The notes under the pieces were generated by a model that searched no databases, was not told the DNA's origin, and saw nothing but the letters and a program-made list of their open reading frames with translations. A stretch of DNA of 10,280 bases, taken from contig NZXL01000051.1 of assembly GCA_002697705.1 (NCBI GenBank), positions 1 to 10,280 on the forward strand. The letters run 5' to 3'. Positions 1-6,298 of this stretch are shown piece by piece (position 1 is the first letter of the stretch; each line of letters opens with the position of its first letter). This stretch comes from Methanobacteriota archaeon (lineage in GTDB: Archaea; Thermoplasmatota; Poseidoniia; Poseidoniales; Poseidoniaceae). The position numbers and the translations under genes are program-made.

Positions 1-1
1 G

Positions 2-412
2 CATAACAAGCGTAGAACAAAAGACCCTACAAAATTCCAAGTAATTATCAACAACATTGGAGATTTGATGGAATTTAATGGGGATTTATCTCATGGTGAC
101 CCAATCAAACTTGTAGCACAATTTACAGTTCCAACAGCAGAAGAAAGAAGTGCTAAATTGGAAGAATTAAGAGAGCAAATGAAGGTTCTTTCTAATAAAT
201 TTGAAGATTCTAATGAAGATGCTGTTTCTATTGAAGAGGTGGCAGAAGCGATTGGAGTCTCAATTGAAGAAGCTACAGAGATTCACCAAAGAGCAGATAC
301 TGATGGTGATGGTTCGGTTTCAATTGCAGAGATTCTTTCCTCTACACAAGACCTTGACGATAATGAAGAAAAAGAAGTTCAAGTTGAGTTAGAAGAAGAC
401 GATCAAAATTGA
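2..412 (+). CDS. C-terminal part of EF-hand protein (5' partial, open at left edge)
   Basis: I do not recognise the full protein. The C-terminal half holds an EF-hand pair. The second loop, DTDGDGSVSIAE, is canonical, with D1, D3, D5, G6, V8 and E12. The first, around FEDSNEDAVSIEE, is degenerate and lacks the glycine. An acidic tail rich in E and D follows, so calcium binding is likely. An in-frame ATG at 68 has a GGAG at 59-62 five bases upstream, and a start there would give a 114-residue protein. However, the frame has no stop back to base 2, and the 21 upstream codons read like protein (for example TKFQVIINNIGDL). I therefore prefer a gene that begins outside the window. An amphipathic, possibly coiled-coil stretch (EERSAKLEELREQMKVL) links the N-terminal part to the EF-hands. 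The gene converges on purP with only 2 bp between stop codons. Whether the protein is cytoplasmic or exported cannot be told from this part. Confidence 0.7.
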   Translation, partial: HNKRRTKDPTKFQVIINNIGDLMEFNGDLSHGDPIKLVAQFTVPTAEERSAKLEELREQMKVLSNKFEDSNEDAVSIEEVAEAIGVSIEEATEIHQRADTDGDGSVSIAEILSSTQDLDDNEEKEVQVELEEDDQN

Positions 413-414
413 GA

Positions 415-1566
415 TTAAGATAAGATTTCTAGTAATCTATCGTTGTCACTTGCCTTTTTAATTGAACGAGCAATTCTTCTCCCTGTGGACATTCTTTCTT
501 CATTGATATCAGAGTAAGGAGATCCTCCAACAAAAGGATTTGATCCAGCAACTATTCTAGCACTTATCTCAAATACCTTGAATTCTAATTTATCTGTAAC
601 AATAGTTTCTAGGCAGAATGGCCCGATCATTCCTCTGCTTCCTTCTTCGAGTTCAAATGATGCCGCTATAGTTCCCTCAGCCATTTCAAAAGCCCTTGGT
701 AGCAATGATTCACGAATAACTACAGGTTGATTACCAGTGACAACAAACGAGGGTTCTAGATTCATTTCTCTCAAATCTCTAAGCGAACCAAGTTTGTAAA
801 ATTCATCGACATTAGATTCATCTCTTCTATCCATAGAAAGTAACTCTAATCTACCTAAGTTTTTACCAGCATTAGATTTTCTACCTTGTACTTGGAAACC
901 ATCATCTGCAGTGGGATCAAAGAAGAAATGAAGATAATATCTACATCCAAGTACATATTCTTGGATAGTAAATTCTTCTTCAATGTCTACATTTCTACGA
1001 AAATCTCGATAATCTCTAGCGATAAAATAACCTCTACCGCCCTTTGCACCAGCATATTTGACAATAACAGGGCCATCTATGTCGTGGGGGTCTTCCAAAA
1101 CCTTAGGCATATCACAACCACCATCTTCTAACCACAGTCTTTGTCGATGTCTACTACTTTCCCAGTGTAATATTCCTCTATTTCCAAATGTAGGGACTTG
1201 GAGATTTTTATAATTTGTAGCACCCAAATATTCTACTAGAGAACCATGAGGGATAATAATCACATTTCTTTCTCTAAACCATTCAGCATAGTCCAGCATC
1301 TCTCTGTAATTTTCTAGCATTAACCATTCATCTGGATCTGCTCCAGGGAATGCTTTGTAGAATCTTCTTCGGTTTTCTCCAACTGCAATTCCCAAAGTTC
1401 GAAACCCCTCTTTCTTTGCACCATGTAGTATTTGCAAAGAGGAGTGAGAGGCAACAACTCCGATAGTAAGTTTGTCTTTGTCGTAGCCAGCAAGCCAACT
1501 TGCCAATAAGTCAGTGTCTACGCCCATGTCGAGGGGTTTTGTATTACCCCTATGAGCATTATGCAT
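415..1566 (-). CDS. purP: Formate-dependent AICAR formyltransferase (FAICAR synthetase), PurP family
   Basis: PurP is the archaeal ATP-grasp ligase that makes FAICAR from AICAR, formate and ATP, the penultimate step of IMP synthesis, replacing folate-dependent PurH. Family landmarks run in the expected order. The N-terminal substrate region is SHSSLQILHGAKKEGF (40-55), followed by IIPHGSLVEYLG (104-115) and FGNRGILHWES (127-137). The ATP-grasp glycine loop is KYAGAKGGRGYF (170-181). Then come IQEYVLGCRYYLHFF (201-215), MDRRDESNVD (245-254), VVIRESLLP (282-290), GPFCLE (315-320) and VFEISARIVAGSN (331-343). The length of 383 is slightly above the usual about 360. The excess lies in a longer N-terminus and an apparent basic insert near residues 225-242. 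A start at the internal ATG (residue 14, base 1527) would better match the family's N-terminal length, and a 6-bp inverted repeat lies between the two ATGs. The gene is divergent from tryptophan dioxygenase. Identity is confident; the start is not. Confidence 0.96.
   Translation of the reverse strand: MHNAHRGNTKPLDMGVDTDLLASWLAGYDKDKLTIGVVASHSSLQILHGAKKEGFRTLGIAVGENRRRFYKAFPGADPDEWLMLENYREMLDYAEWFRERNVIIIPHGSLVEYLGATNYKNLQVPTFGNRGILHWESSRHRQRLWLEDGGCDMPKVLEDPHDIDGPVIVKYAGAKGGRGYFIARDYRDFRRNVDIEEEFTIQEYVLGCRYYLHFFFDPTADDGFQVQGRKSNAGKNLGRLELLSMDRRDESNVDEFYKLGSLRDLREMNLEPSFVVTGNQPVVIRESLLPRAFEMAEGTIAASFELEEGSRGMIGPFCLETIVTDKLEFKVFEISARIVAGSNPFVGGSPYSDINEERMSTGRRIARSIKKASDNDRLLEILS
1532..1551 (-). 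repeat. Inverted repeat AGGGGT-N8-ACCCCT at the 5' end of purP
   Basis: This is a perfect 6-bp inverted repeat with arms at 1532-1537 and 1546-1551 and an 8-base loop. It sits between the two candidate purP start codons, ATG 1566 and ATG 1527. If translation starts at 1527, the hairpin or operator-like element falls in the leader, ending four bases before the ATG. If it starts at 1566, the element is coding. Function is not known, and chance is possible for a repeat this short. Confidence 0.35.
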
Positions 1567-1663
1567 TTATTCTACTTTTTTCAATAAATTTTGAGGTTGA
1601 AAAAACAACTCAAATATTATTCATCCAGTGAAGAGTTCAAGTCTTAGGAGCCGATGCCGTGTC
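1567..1663. promoter_or_regulatory. Shared divergent promoter region between purP and tryptophan dioxygenase
   Basis: This AT-rich spacer separates two divergently transcribed genes, so both promoters should lie here. On the plus strand AAATATTAT at about 1611-1619 resembles an archaeal TATA element. It would place a transcript start near 1640, just ahead of the dioxygenase ATG at 1664. On the minus strand AAATTTATTG, about 20 bases before the purP ATG at 1566, is the best TATA candidate. These matches were made by eye and neither start site is certain. Confidence 0.4.
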
Positions 1664-2752
1664 ATGGCTGAAGCACCATCAGGGCAGAGGATGACCTATG
1701 GAGGTTATCTAAGACTGGAAGAATTATTGAAATTACAAGAAGGTCCAGACGGATATCTTCCACAACCATGTAATGATGAGACACATTTCATAATCGTCCA
1801 TCAAGCCTTTGAATTATGGTTTAAATTAATTCTTTCTGAATTGAAACAGGCCCACTCAATACTAAATTCAAAGAAGGTAGAAGAAAAAGTGATGCCGAAA
1901 TTAGTCCATCATTTAGAGCGTGTGACTTCAATTTTTAATCTGATGTCTCAGCAATGGAAAGTTATGGAAACTCTGGCTCCACAAGAGTTTCTTGCATTTA
2001 GAGACCGATTAGGAACTTCATCAGGTTTCGAATCATGGCAAATGAGGGAACTTGAAGTTCTTCTTGGTCTAGAACATGAATCCTATGGAGGTATGAACCC
2101 ATTAAAGCATATGAGGAAACTAGCAGAAGAGGGTAAAGTATCGCAAACTATTCTCGATAATTTTGAAACGGTTTCCAATCAGCCATCACTTAGAGAATCA
2201 TTGGAGAATTGGCTTTCTAGAACACCGATTAATGGTTCCTTAAGTAGTGACGACAACGATTCCGAGGTCGTATCTCAATTTGTTGACAGTCATATTGAAG
2301 CCATGAAGGATCATGCAGAGTCGGTTATATCGCATATTGTTGAAATCGGCCATGGAGTTGAATCTCAAGTTCGCCCAAGAATGGAAGCATCTATTGCACA
2401 AGCTGAAAGTTTCCTTAGGCCGGATGGTGTAATAAATCGCTCAAGAGCTGGTTTATTATTCATTGAATCATATAGAGAATTACCCCTTCTATCTTGGCCT
2501 AGAATTTTGATTGATTCTTTTGTTGAACTTGAACAATCAATGTTACTTTTCAGAAATTCACATGCCAGAATGGTAGAACGAATGATTGGAAGAAGAATGG
2601 GTACAGGCGGTTCTAGCGGAGTTGATTATCTAGATGCAACCCTAAAATACAGAATTTTTGTAGATTTATGGGCAGTTAGAACAATATTAGTCAAAAGAGA
2701 GAATCTCCCTAATGTTATGAAACCCGAATATTATGGGTTCAATTCTAAATAA
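1664..2752 (+). CDS. kynA: Tryptophan 2,3-dioxygenase
   Basis: This heme enzyme oxidises L-tryptophan with O2 to N-formylkynurenine, the first step of the kynurenine pathway. From the ATG at 1664 the protein has 362 residues. It carries TYGGYLRLEELL (11-22), the substrate-pocket HQAFELWF with H46, FRDRLGTSSGF (112-122) with the carboxylate-binding arginine R113, SHARMVERMIG (299-309) with H300 as predicted proximal heme ligand, and GTGGSSGVDYL (313-323) with T314. These line up, with a nearly constant offset of about 30, with His76, Arg144, His328 and Thr342 of human TDO, so the protein should be active. A longer frame runs from GTG 1628, adding 12 residues rich in S and R. ATG 1664 is preferred because AGGAG (1646-1650) precedes it, although 13 bases is a long spacing, and because the extension lacks family similarity. 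The gene is divergent from purP and converges on rpoK with a 5-bp gap. Tryptophan dioxygenase is uncommon in archaea. Confidence 0.96.
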   Translation: MAEAPSGQRMTYGGYLRLEELLKLQEGPDGYLPQPCNDETHFIIVHQAFELWFKLILSELKQAHSILNSKKVEEKVMPKLVHHLERVTSIFNLMSQQWKVMETLAPQEFLAFRDRLGTSSGFESWQMRELEVLLGLEHESYGGMNPLKHMRKLAEEGKVSQTILDNFETVSNQPSLRESLENWLSRTPINGSLSSDDNDSEVVSQFVDSHIEAMKDHAESVISHIVEIGHGVESQVRPRMEASIAQAESFLRPDGVINRSRAGLLFIESYRELPLLSWPRILIDSFVELEQSMLLFRNSHARMVERMIGRRMGTGGSSGVDYLDATLKYRIFVDLWAVRTILVKRENLPNVMKPEYYGFNSK

Positions 2753-2757
2753 TTGAA

Positions 2758-3012
2758 TCAGTCTTCGTGAGGGTCAATATCGATTGGTATTAACTCGTGC
2801 TCGTATTCGTAAAGAGCAATCTTTAGAGGGTCCAATACATATCTGACGGATGCTTCTTCAAATCCATATAGTGAAATCAATTCTTCTTTGAATGCATCAC
2901 GTAGGTCATCTTCTCCAGCATATAGCGGTGCTCCCATTCCAATTTGTAAGGCTCTAGCCCCAATGATTCTAGCACGTTCGAAGCGGGTATGTAGTCTAGC
3001 TGGTTTAACCAT
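2758..3012 (-). CDS. rpoK: DNA-directed RNA polymerase subunit K (Rpb6/omega homologue) with insertion
   Basis: RpoK is the archaeal counterpart of eukaryotic Rpb6 and bacterial omega; it clamps and stabilises the largest polymerase subunit. The signature is [20 protein letters not shown] (residues 10-29), followed near the end by [19 protein letters not shown], the usual second conserved block. Between them are about 30 residues ([20 protein letters not shown] and what follows), where typical archaeal RpoK has roughly a dozen. The C-terminus after IPIDI is short (DPHED) and lacks the usual basic tail. I chose ATG 3012 (84 residues) because AGGTG at 3020-3024 sits seven bases upstream and the next residues begin the family's N-terminus. 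A TTG start at 3057 would add 15 residues with no family match. The gene follows the thioredoxin-like gene on the same strand and is not beside the ribosomal protein genes that often flank rpoK. Confidence 0.92.
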   Translation of the reverse strand: MVKPARLHTRFERARIIGARALQIGMGAPLYAGEDDLRDAFKEELISLYGFEEASVRYVLDPLKIALYEYEHELIPIDIDPHED

Positions 3013-3019
3013 AATTTTA

Positions 3020-3024
3020 CACCT
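3020..3024 (-). promoter_or_regulatory. Ribosome binding site of rpoK (AGGTG)
   Basis: AGGTG on the minus strand lies seven bases before ATG 3012. It decides this start over the upstream in-frame TTG at 3057. Confidence 0.6.
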
Positions 3025-3092
3025 GCGACAGTGAGTCGCATGCAAGCGTGATATCAACTGTTTTTGAACCTAACCCCTCCTCATGAGTGAGT

Positions 3093-3962
3093 TCATTCTT
3101 CTTCTTTGGGTGTATCTTCTGGTTCAAAATTCCTCAAACCTTGGAACATAATCAATGCTGGAAGGAGTATTGCTAACATTATCAAGCCGGTAATTATGGC
3201 AATTAAAGAAGGATCTAATTGTTCATTTTTTATTTCCTCAGATTGTTTAGAATCCTCATTATTAAAATTAAAATTTCCAGTAGGCTGCGATGATGCTGAA
3301 ACTAGTTTAGCCGAACCTATATCTTCTAGCATAAACACCAATCTTCCATCCCAATTTTCTAACCATTGAGAAATATTTGCTGAATTATTTTCGGATTTAA
3401 ACGAGAGTAGAGAGGTGGCTAAATGAGGGTGCGAATAATTTTCAAATTCATGCTTTGTATCTTCGAGTTTCCATATATTTAGGTTATACCCTTCACTTGC
3501 ATTCCAAAACAATGTTCCGTTATCATAATTGATATCTGAAATACCATTAAAAGAATTATTTTGATTCTGAAGTACTTGGTTGATTTCTAATGCTTGGCTC
3601 GAACCAGTTAGCAAAGATTCTCCATTTATCACGATAGAAGGAATAAACAATAACCTATACTGATTTTCAAATTTCATGTTTGACTGTTGGAAGAAAGTTA
3701 GGTCACTTGGAGATGGATGATGTTGAATTATTACAGATTGATTTGAGTCAATAGAGCTAATTTCTTCTTCGACTTCCATACAAGGTTCACACCAATCTGC
3801 TCCGAAATATTCGATTAAATTAACCGGCCTCCAAGAATTACATGATTCTTCGGTAAGACAAGTCGAATCGAGTACATGTACATCTAGCAAAACCCTTGAT
3901 TCTGTATTTTCGACTTCCTCTGCAATACCGTTACTGGGCGCTAATGAAATAATTAGAAGCAT
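3093..3962 (-). CDS. Exported, membrane-anchored thioredoxin-fold protein (WCEPC)
   Basis: This is a thioredoxin-like protein facing the outside of the cell. From ATG 3962 it has 289 residues. A hydrophobic N-terminus ending near NGIA/EE looks like a signal peptide. The thioredoxin core has LIEYFGADWCEPCMEVEEEI (49-68), with active-site C58 and C61, and a cis-proline loop FIPSIVINGE (106-115, P108). A second cysteine pair, CLTEESC (35-41), precedes it. Residues 140-230 form an unrecognised Asn-rich region with many N-glycosylation sequons. One transmembrane helix (about 251-274) and an acidic tail close the protein. The start is uncertain. GTG 3968 and ATG 3962 lie close to an AT-rich promoter-like stretch, but both leave no basic residues before the hydrophobic segment. 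ATG 4052 gives a basic n-region (NRYRFINPKFFPK) but abuts the ctaA ATG in opposite orientation. The frame is open up to 4193. The gene is divergent from ctaA and upstream of rpoK. A role in thiol or oxidase maturation is inferred from context only. Confidence 0.8.
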   Translation of the reverse strand: MLLIISLAPSNGIAEEVENTESRVLLDVHVLDSTCLTEESCNSWRPVNLIEYFGADWCEPCMEVEEEISSIDSNQSVIIQHHPSPSDLTFFQQSNMKFENQYRLLFIPSIVINGESLLTGSSQALEINQVLQNQNNSFNGISDINYDNGTLFWNASEGYNLNIWKLEDTKHEFENYSHPHLATSLLSFKSENNSANISQWLENWDGRLVFMLEDIGSAKLVSASSQPTGNFNFNNEDSKQSEEIKNEQLDPSLIAIITGLIMLAILLPALIMFQGLRNFEPEDTPKEEE

Positions 3963-3968
3963 GGCCAC

Positions 3969-4050
3969 GATTTTTGGAAAAAATTTAGGATTGATAAATC
4001 TATAGCGATTCGGGCATGTGTTGAAAAGGGGCGTACCCTCCCGTCTACCC
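3969..4050. promoter_or_regulatory. Divergent promoter region between thioredoxin-like gene and ctaA
   Basis: This AT-rich spacer contains GATAAATCTATAG at 3993-4005. Its two orientations offer TATA-like elements for both directions. For the minus-strand gene this predicts a transcript start near 3972, making it almost leaderless at GTG 3968 or ATG 3962. For ctaA it predicts a start near 4024, about 27 bases before ATG 4051. Prediction by eye; if the thioredoxin-like protein starts at ATG 4052, this stretch is coding on the minus strand. Confidence 0.4.
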
Positions 4051-5118
4051 ATGGACACTGCTTGGTGGCGACGCCCATCAACATTACCTTTGATTATATT
4101 GTCAATGGCTATATTAATTATTATTGCTGGAGGCTCGATAAGAATCAATGATGCCGGTGAATCATGCCCAGATTGGCCTAAATGTTTTGGCACATATGGA
4201 TTTGATGTATCTCATGAGGAACAAGAACAGTATTGGGAAGAAAATCCTGATGAAATAGATTCTAGAGGTGAATTTCATAGGTACACAGTGTTTGAGATAT
4301 TCTTAGAATGGATTCACCGTTTACTGGTTGGAATTATTGCAATACCAATTATTGCGAACTTTTTCATTGCGAGGAAAAAACTGGAAATCTACGGTAAATC
4401 AAATTATAATTCATCAATTTTCATAGGTGTGATGTTAATTATTCAAGCGGCTGCAGGTGCAACTACAGTATTCTTTGACAATGCCGATTGGACTGTAGCC
4501 TTACATCTTTCACTTGCTTGTATTTTCACAGCCTCAATAATTTGGCAATATCTTTTGATGAGAGTTAAAGAGGGGGCGGATTGGAGATTTCTCTCCACAT
4601 CTAAGCAATTTATCGAGGCAAATAAGAAAAGGTTCGATGCAATAGCAGCATCTGTCCTTTTTCTACTGATTTTAGGAGCATGGGTTTCTTCTACTGCGGG
4701 AGGTCAATACAATCAATCATGTTCAGTTGGTTTTCCAAATGGATGGCCTAAATGTAATGGTTCATTCCTTCCTTCTTTGGATGGACCCGGTGTTTTGATA
4801 CAAATGATTCACAGAATAGGTGCTCTTGTAATAGGATTCATTCTAATCGCTTCAGTCATTAAAGTTCAAAAAGAAAATAAAGATTCACCTGAATCTGAGA
4901 TTTTCCTCAAATATATGCATCATACAGGTAAACTTTGGTTGTTGAATTTATTGATCGGTGCTAGTTATTTGATATTTGCAAAGTCTGGAGATTTCCCTGA
5001 ATGGCTGTCATTACTGCATTTAGTAGGAGGTATTTCCTGTTTCTTAGTATCTCTAGCGTGTCCATTTATGATTAGGCTATCAATACTCTCAAAAAATATA
5101 AACTCGGCGGAGGAGTAA
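4051..5118 (+). CDS. ctaA: Heme A synthase (CtaA/COX15 family)
   Basis: CtaA is an integral membrane enzyme that converts heme O to heme A by oxidising the C8 methyl to a formyl group. The protein has 355 residues from ATG 4051 and is the full-length form, with eight predicted helices in two homologous halves. The four ligand histidines are present: H89 (EWIHR), H152 (ALHLSLA), H254 (QMIHR) and H323 (LLHLVGG). The conserved glutamate E86 lies three residues before H89. Both external cysteine pairs are present: C39/C45 in CPDWPKC and C224/C235 around CSVGFPNGWPKC. The two related xGWPKC/DWPKC motifs echo the internal duplication. A longer frame starts at GTG 4018 (11 extra residues); ATG 4051 is preferred because MDTAWWRRP leads directly into the first helix. 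No strong ribosome binding site is visible, only GGGG at 4028-4031. The gene is followed by ctaB after 5 bp, forming an operon. Confidence 0.95.
   Translation: MDTAWWRRPSTLPLIILSMAILIIIAGGSIRINDAGESCPDWPKCFGTYGFDVSHEEQEQYWEENPDEIDSRGEFHRYTVFEIFLEWIHRLLVGIIAIPIIANFFIARKKLEIYGKSNYNSSIFIGVMLIIQAAAGATTVFFDNADWTVALHLSLACIFTASIIWQYLLMRVKEGADWRFLSTSKQFIEANKKRFDAIAASVLFLLILGAWVSSTAGGQYNQSCSVGFPNGWPKCNGSFLPSLDGPGVLIQMIHRIGALVIGFILIASVIKVQKENKDSPESEIFLKYMHHTGKLWLLNLLIGASYLIFAKSGDFPEWLSLLHLVGGISCFLVSLACPFMIRLSILSKNINSAEE
5109..5115 (+). promoter_or_regulatory. Ribosome binding site of ctaB (GGAGGAG)
   Basis: A strong purine-rich GGAGGAG lies within the last codons of ctaA and eight bases before ATG 5124. 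This supports translational coupling of ctaA and ctaB and fixes the ctaB start. Confidence 0.75.
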
Positions 5119-5123
5119 GATTT

Positions 5124-6149
5124 ATGGGTGCCAAAACTGTATCAGATTCTGGTCCAAAAAATCATCCAGGGTGGCTAAGTGTATTTCTACAATTGATGAA
5201 ATTAAGAGTAATTGTCTTACTACAAATTACTGCAGTTTGTGCTATTTTAGTTCACGATTTACTATCTAGGCATGGTTTATTAGAAATTGAAAGAACATGG
5301 GCAGAAACAGGGTTTACTATTATTATTACAATAATAGGAGGTACTCTATCTGCAGGTGGTTCAAATTCGATTAATATGTGGTATGATTCTGATATTGACA
5401 TGTTGATGACTAGAACACAGAAAAGACCAATCCCCCAAGGTCATATTTCACCATTAGGGGCACTTATTTTTGGAATAATTATATCCTTATCCGGATCATC
5501 AATTTTCTTTTTACTTCATTGGAAAGCCGCTTTTTGGTCCTTTTTCTCTGTAGGATTTTATGTTTTGATATACTCGATGTGGTTGAAGAGAAGGACTCCA
5601 CAAAATATTGTAATTGGAGGCATTGCGGGCGCAACACCTCCGTTGATTGGATGGGCAGGGGCTGCGGGAGACTCTCTTAGTAATCTAAATCCATTTGATT
5701 TAGGTTCTGCAATTCCATGGATGCTTTTCGCCCTTATCTTTTTGTGGACTCCACCTCATTTCTGGGCACTTGCTCTATATCGTTCGGGCGAATACGCTAG
5801 AGCAGAAGTTCCTATGATGAATGAAGTAAAGGGTGCCGATTATACATTGAAGCAATCTAAAATTTATTGTGTTTTATTGTTTTTACTTGGTTCAGTTCCT
5901 TGCTTTTGGCCAGAATCAGGTCTACCATTACTTTGGGCTTTTATTGCCGGAGGTCTGACATTTTGGTATTCAATATCTGTTTGGCAAATAGACCCCAATG
6001 AAGAATTTGATTCTAATGGTAGAATGCCAAAGGCAGCTAAATCCTTTTTCCGTTCTCTTTACTATCTTGGATGGATGTTTATTCTTTTAGTCCTAATTTG
6101 TATTATTCCACCTGATTTATTGGGTTGGCTAGGCCCTCTAGATATATGA
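5124..6149 (+). CDS. ctaB: Protoheme IX farnesyltransferase, heme O synthase (CtaB/COX10)
   Basis: CtaB is a UbiA-superfamily membrane prenyltransferase that attaches a farnesyl group from farnesyl diphosphate to protoheme IX, giving heme O, the CtaA substrate. The protein has 341 residues. The first aspartate-rich motif is NMWYDSDIDMLMTRTQKRP (84-102, with D88, D90 and D92), which binds the diphosphate through Mg2+. The family signature YSMWLKRRTPQNIVIGGIAG (150-169) continues into ATPPLIGW. The second conserved loop is WTPPHFWALALYRSGEYA (208-225), followed by RAEVPMM. The pattern of about nine hydrophobic helices matches the superfamily. The N-terminus has a short polar extension before LMKLRV, where the homologous domain starts. 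The start is fixed by GGAGGAG eight bases upstream. The archaeal version may use a longer polyprenyl donor; the sequence alone does not tell. It is cotranscribed with ctaA and followed after 59 bp by a tRNA gene. Confidence 0.96.
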   Translation: MGAKTVSDSGPKNHPGWLSVFLQLMKLRVIVLLQITAVCAILVHDLLSRHGLLEIERTWAETGFTIIITIIGGTLSAGGSNSINMWYDSDIDMLMTRTQKRPIPQGHISPLGALIFGIIISLSGSSIFFLLHWKAAFWSFFSVGFYVLIYSMWLKRRTPQNIVIGGIAGATPPLIGWAGAAGDSLSNLNPFDLGSAIPWMLFALIFLWTPPHFWALALYRSGEYARAEVPMMNEVKGADYTLKQSKIYCVLLFLLGSVPCFWPESGLPLLWAFIAGGLTFWYSISVWQIDPNEEFDSNGRMPKAAKSFFRSLYYLGWMFILLVLICIIPPDLLGWLGPLDI

Positions 6150-6161
6150 GGAATTAAAAAA

Positions 6162-6183
6162 TCATGACCGTCATATTCATGAC
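6162..6183 (+). repeat. Direct repeat TCATGAC x2 ahead of the tRNA gene
   Basis: TCATGAC occurs at 6162-6168 and again at 6177-6183, 15 bases apart, in the 59-bp spacer before tRNA-Ser. The intervening TCATATTC (6171-6178) is a weak TATA candidate for the tRNA, about 30 bases before its 5' end. It may be a promoter element or chance. Confidence 0.25.
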
Positions 6184-6208
6184 TTAATCGAAAGTGGCGA
6201 GGTTTACT

Positions 6209-6295
6209 GCGGCAGTCGCATAGCCTGGCCATTGCGCTGGATTGCTAATCCAGTGGTGTTTCACCTCGGGAGTTCGAATCTCCCCTGCCGCGCCA
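6209..6295 (+). tRNA. tRNA-Ser(GCU), CCA encoded
   Basis: The cloverleaf can be drawn completely. The acceptor stem GCGGCAG (6209-6215) pairs perfectly with CTGCCGC (6285-6291). The D arm GCA/TGC lies at 6218-6220 and 6233-6235. The anticodon stem CTGGA/TCCAG (6237-6241, 6249-6253) encloses the loop TTGCTAA with anticodon GCT at 6244-6246. The class II variable arm GGTG-TTT-CACC (6255-6265) is typical of tRNA-Ser. The T arm GGGAG-TTCGAAT-CTCCC is at 6268-6284. The discriminator is G6292 and CCA is encoded at 6293-6295. No intron is seen. It reads AGC and AGU codons. The tRNA 3' end lies 3 bp from the stop codon of the convergent gene. Confidence 0.97.
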
Positions 6296-6298
6296 TTA

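Noticed and set aside
201..392. Plus-strand frame of 63 codons overlapping the EF-hand gene
   Set aside because: It is a +1 shadow rich in K and L; the EF-hand frame has the clear motif.
886..1131. Plus-strand frame of 81 codons inside purP
   Set aside because: It lies antisense within a confidently identified gene and its product has low-complexity I/S/T composition with no motif.
3013..3057. N-terminal extension of RpoK with an HxxHCxxC-like pattern that could suggest a metal site
   Set aside because: It starts only at TTG, matches no RpoK N-terminus, and the ATG at 3012 has its own well-spaced AGGTG; the pattern is probably chance.
3074..3082. Strong Shine-Dalgarno-like GAGGAGGGG on the minus strand between the thioredoxin-like gene and rpoK
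   Set aside because: No start codon follows at a usable distance; the nearest, TTG 3057, is 16 bases away and opens the unsupported extension.
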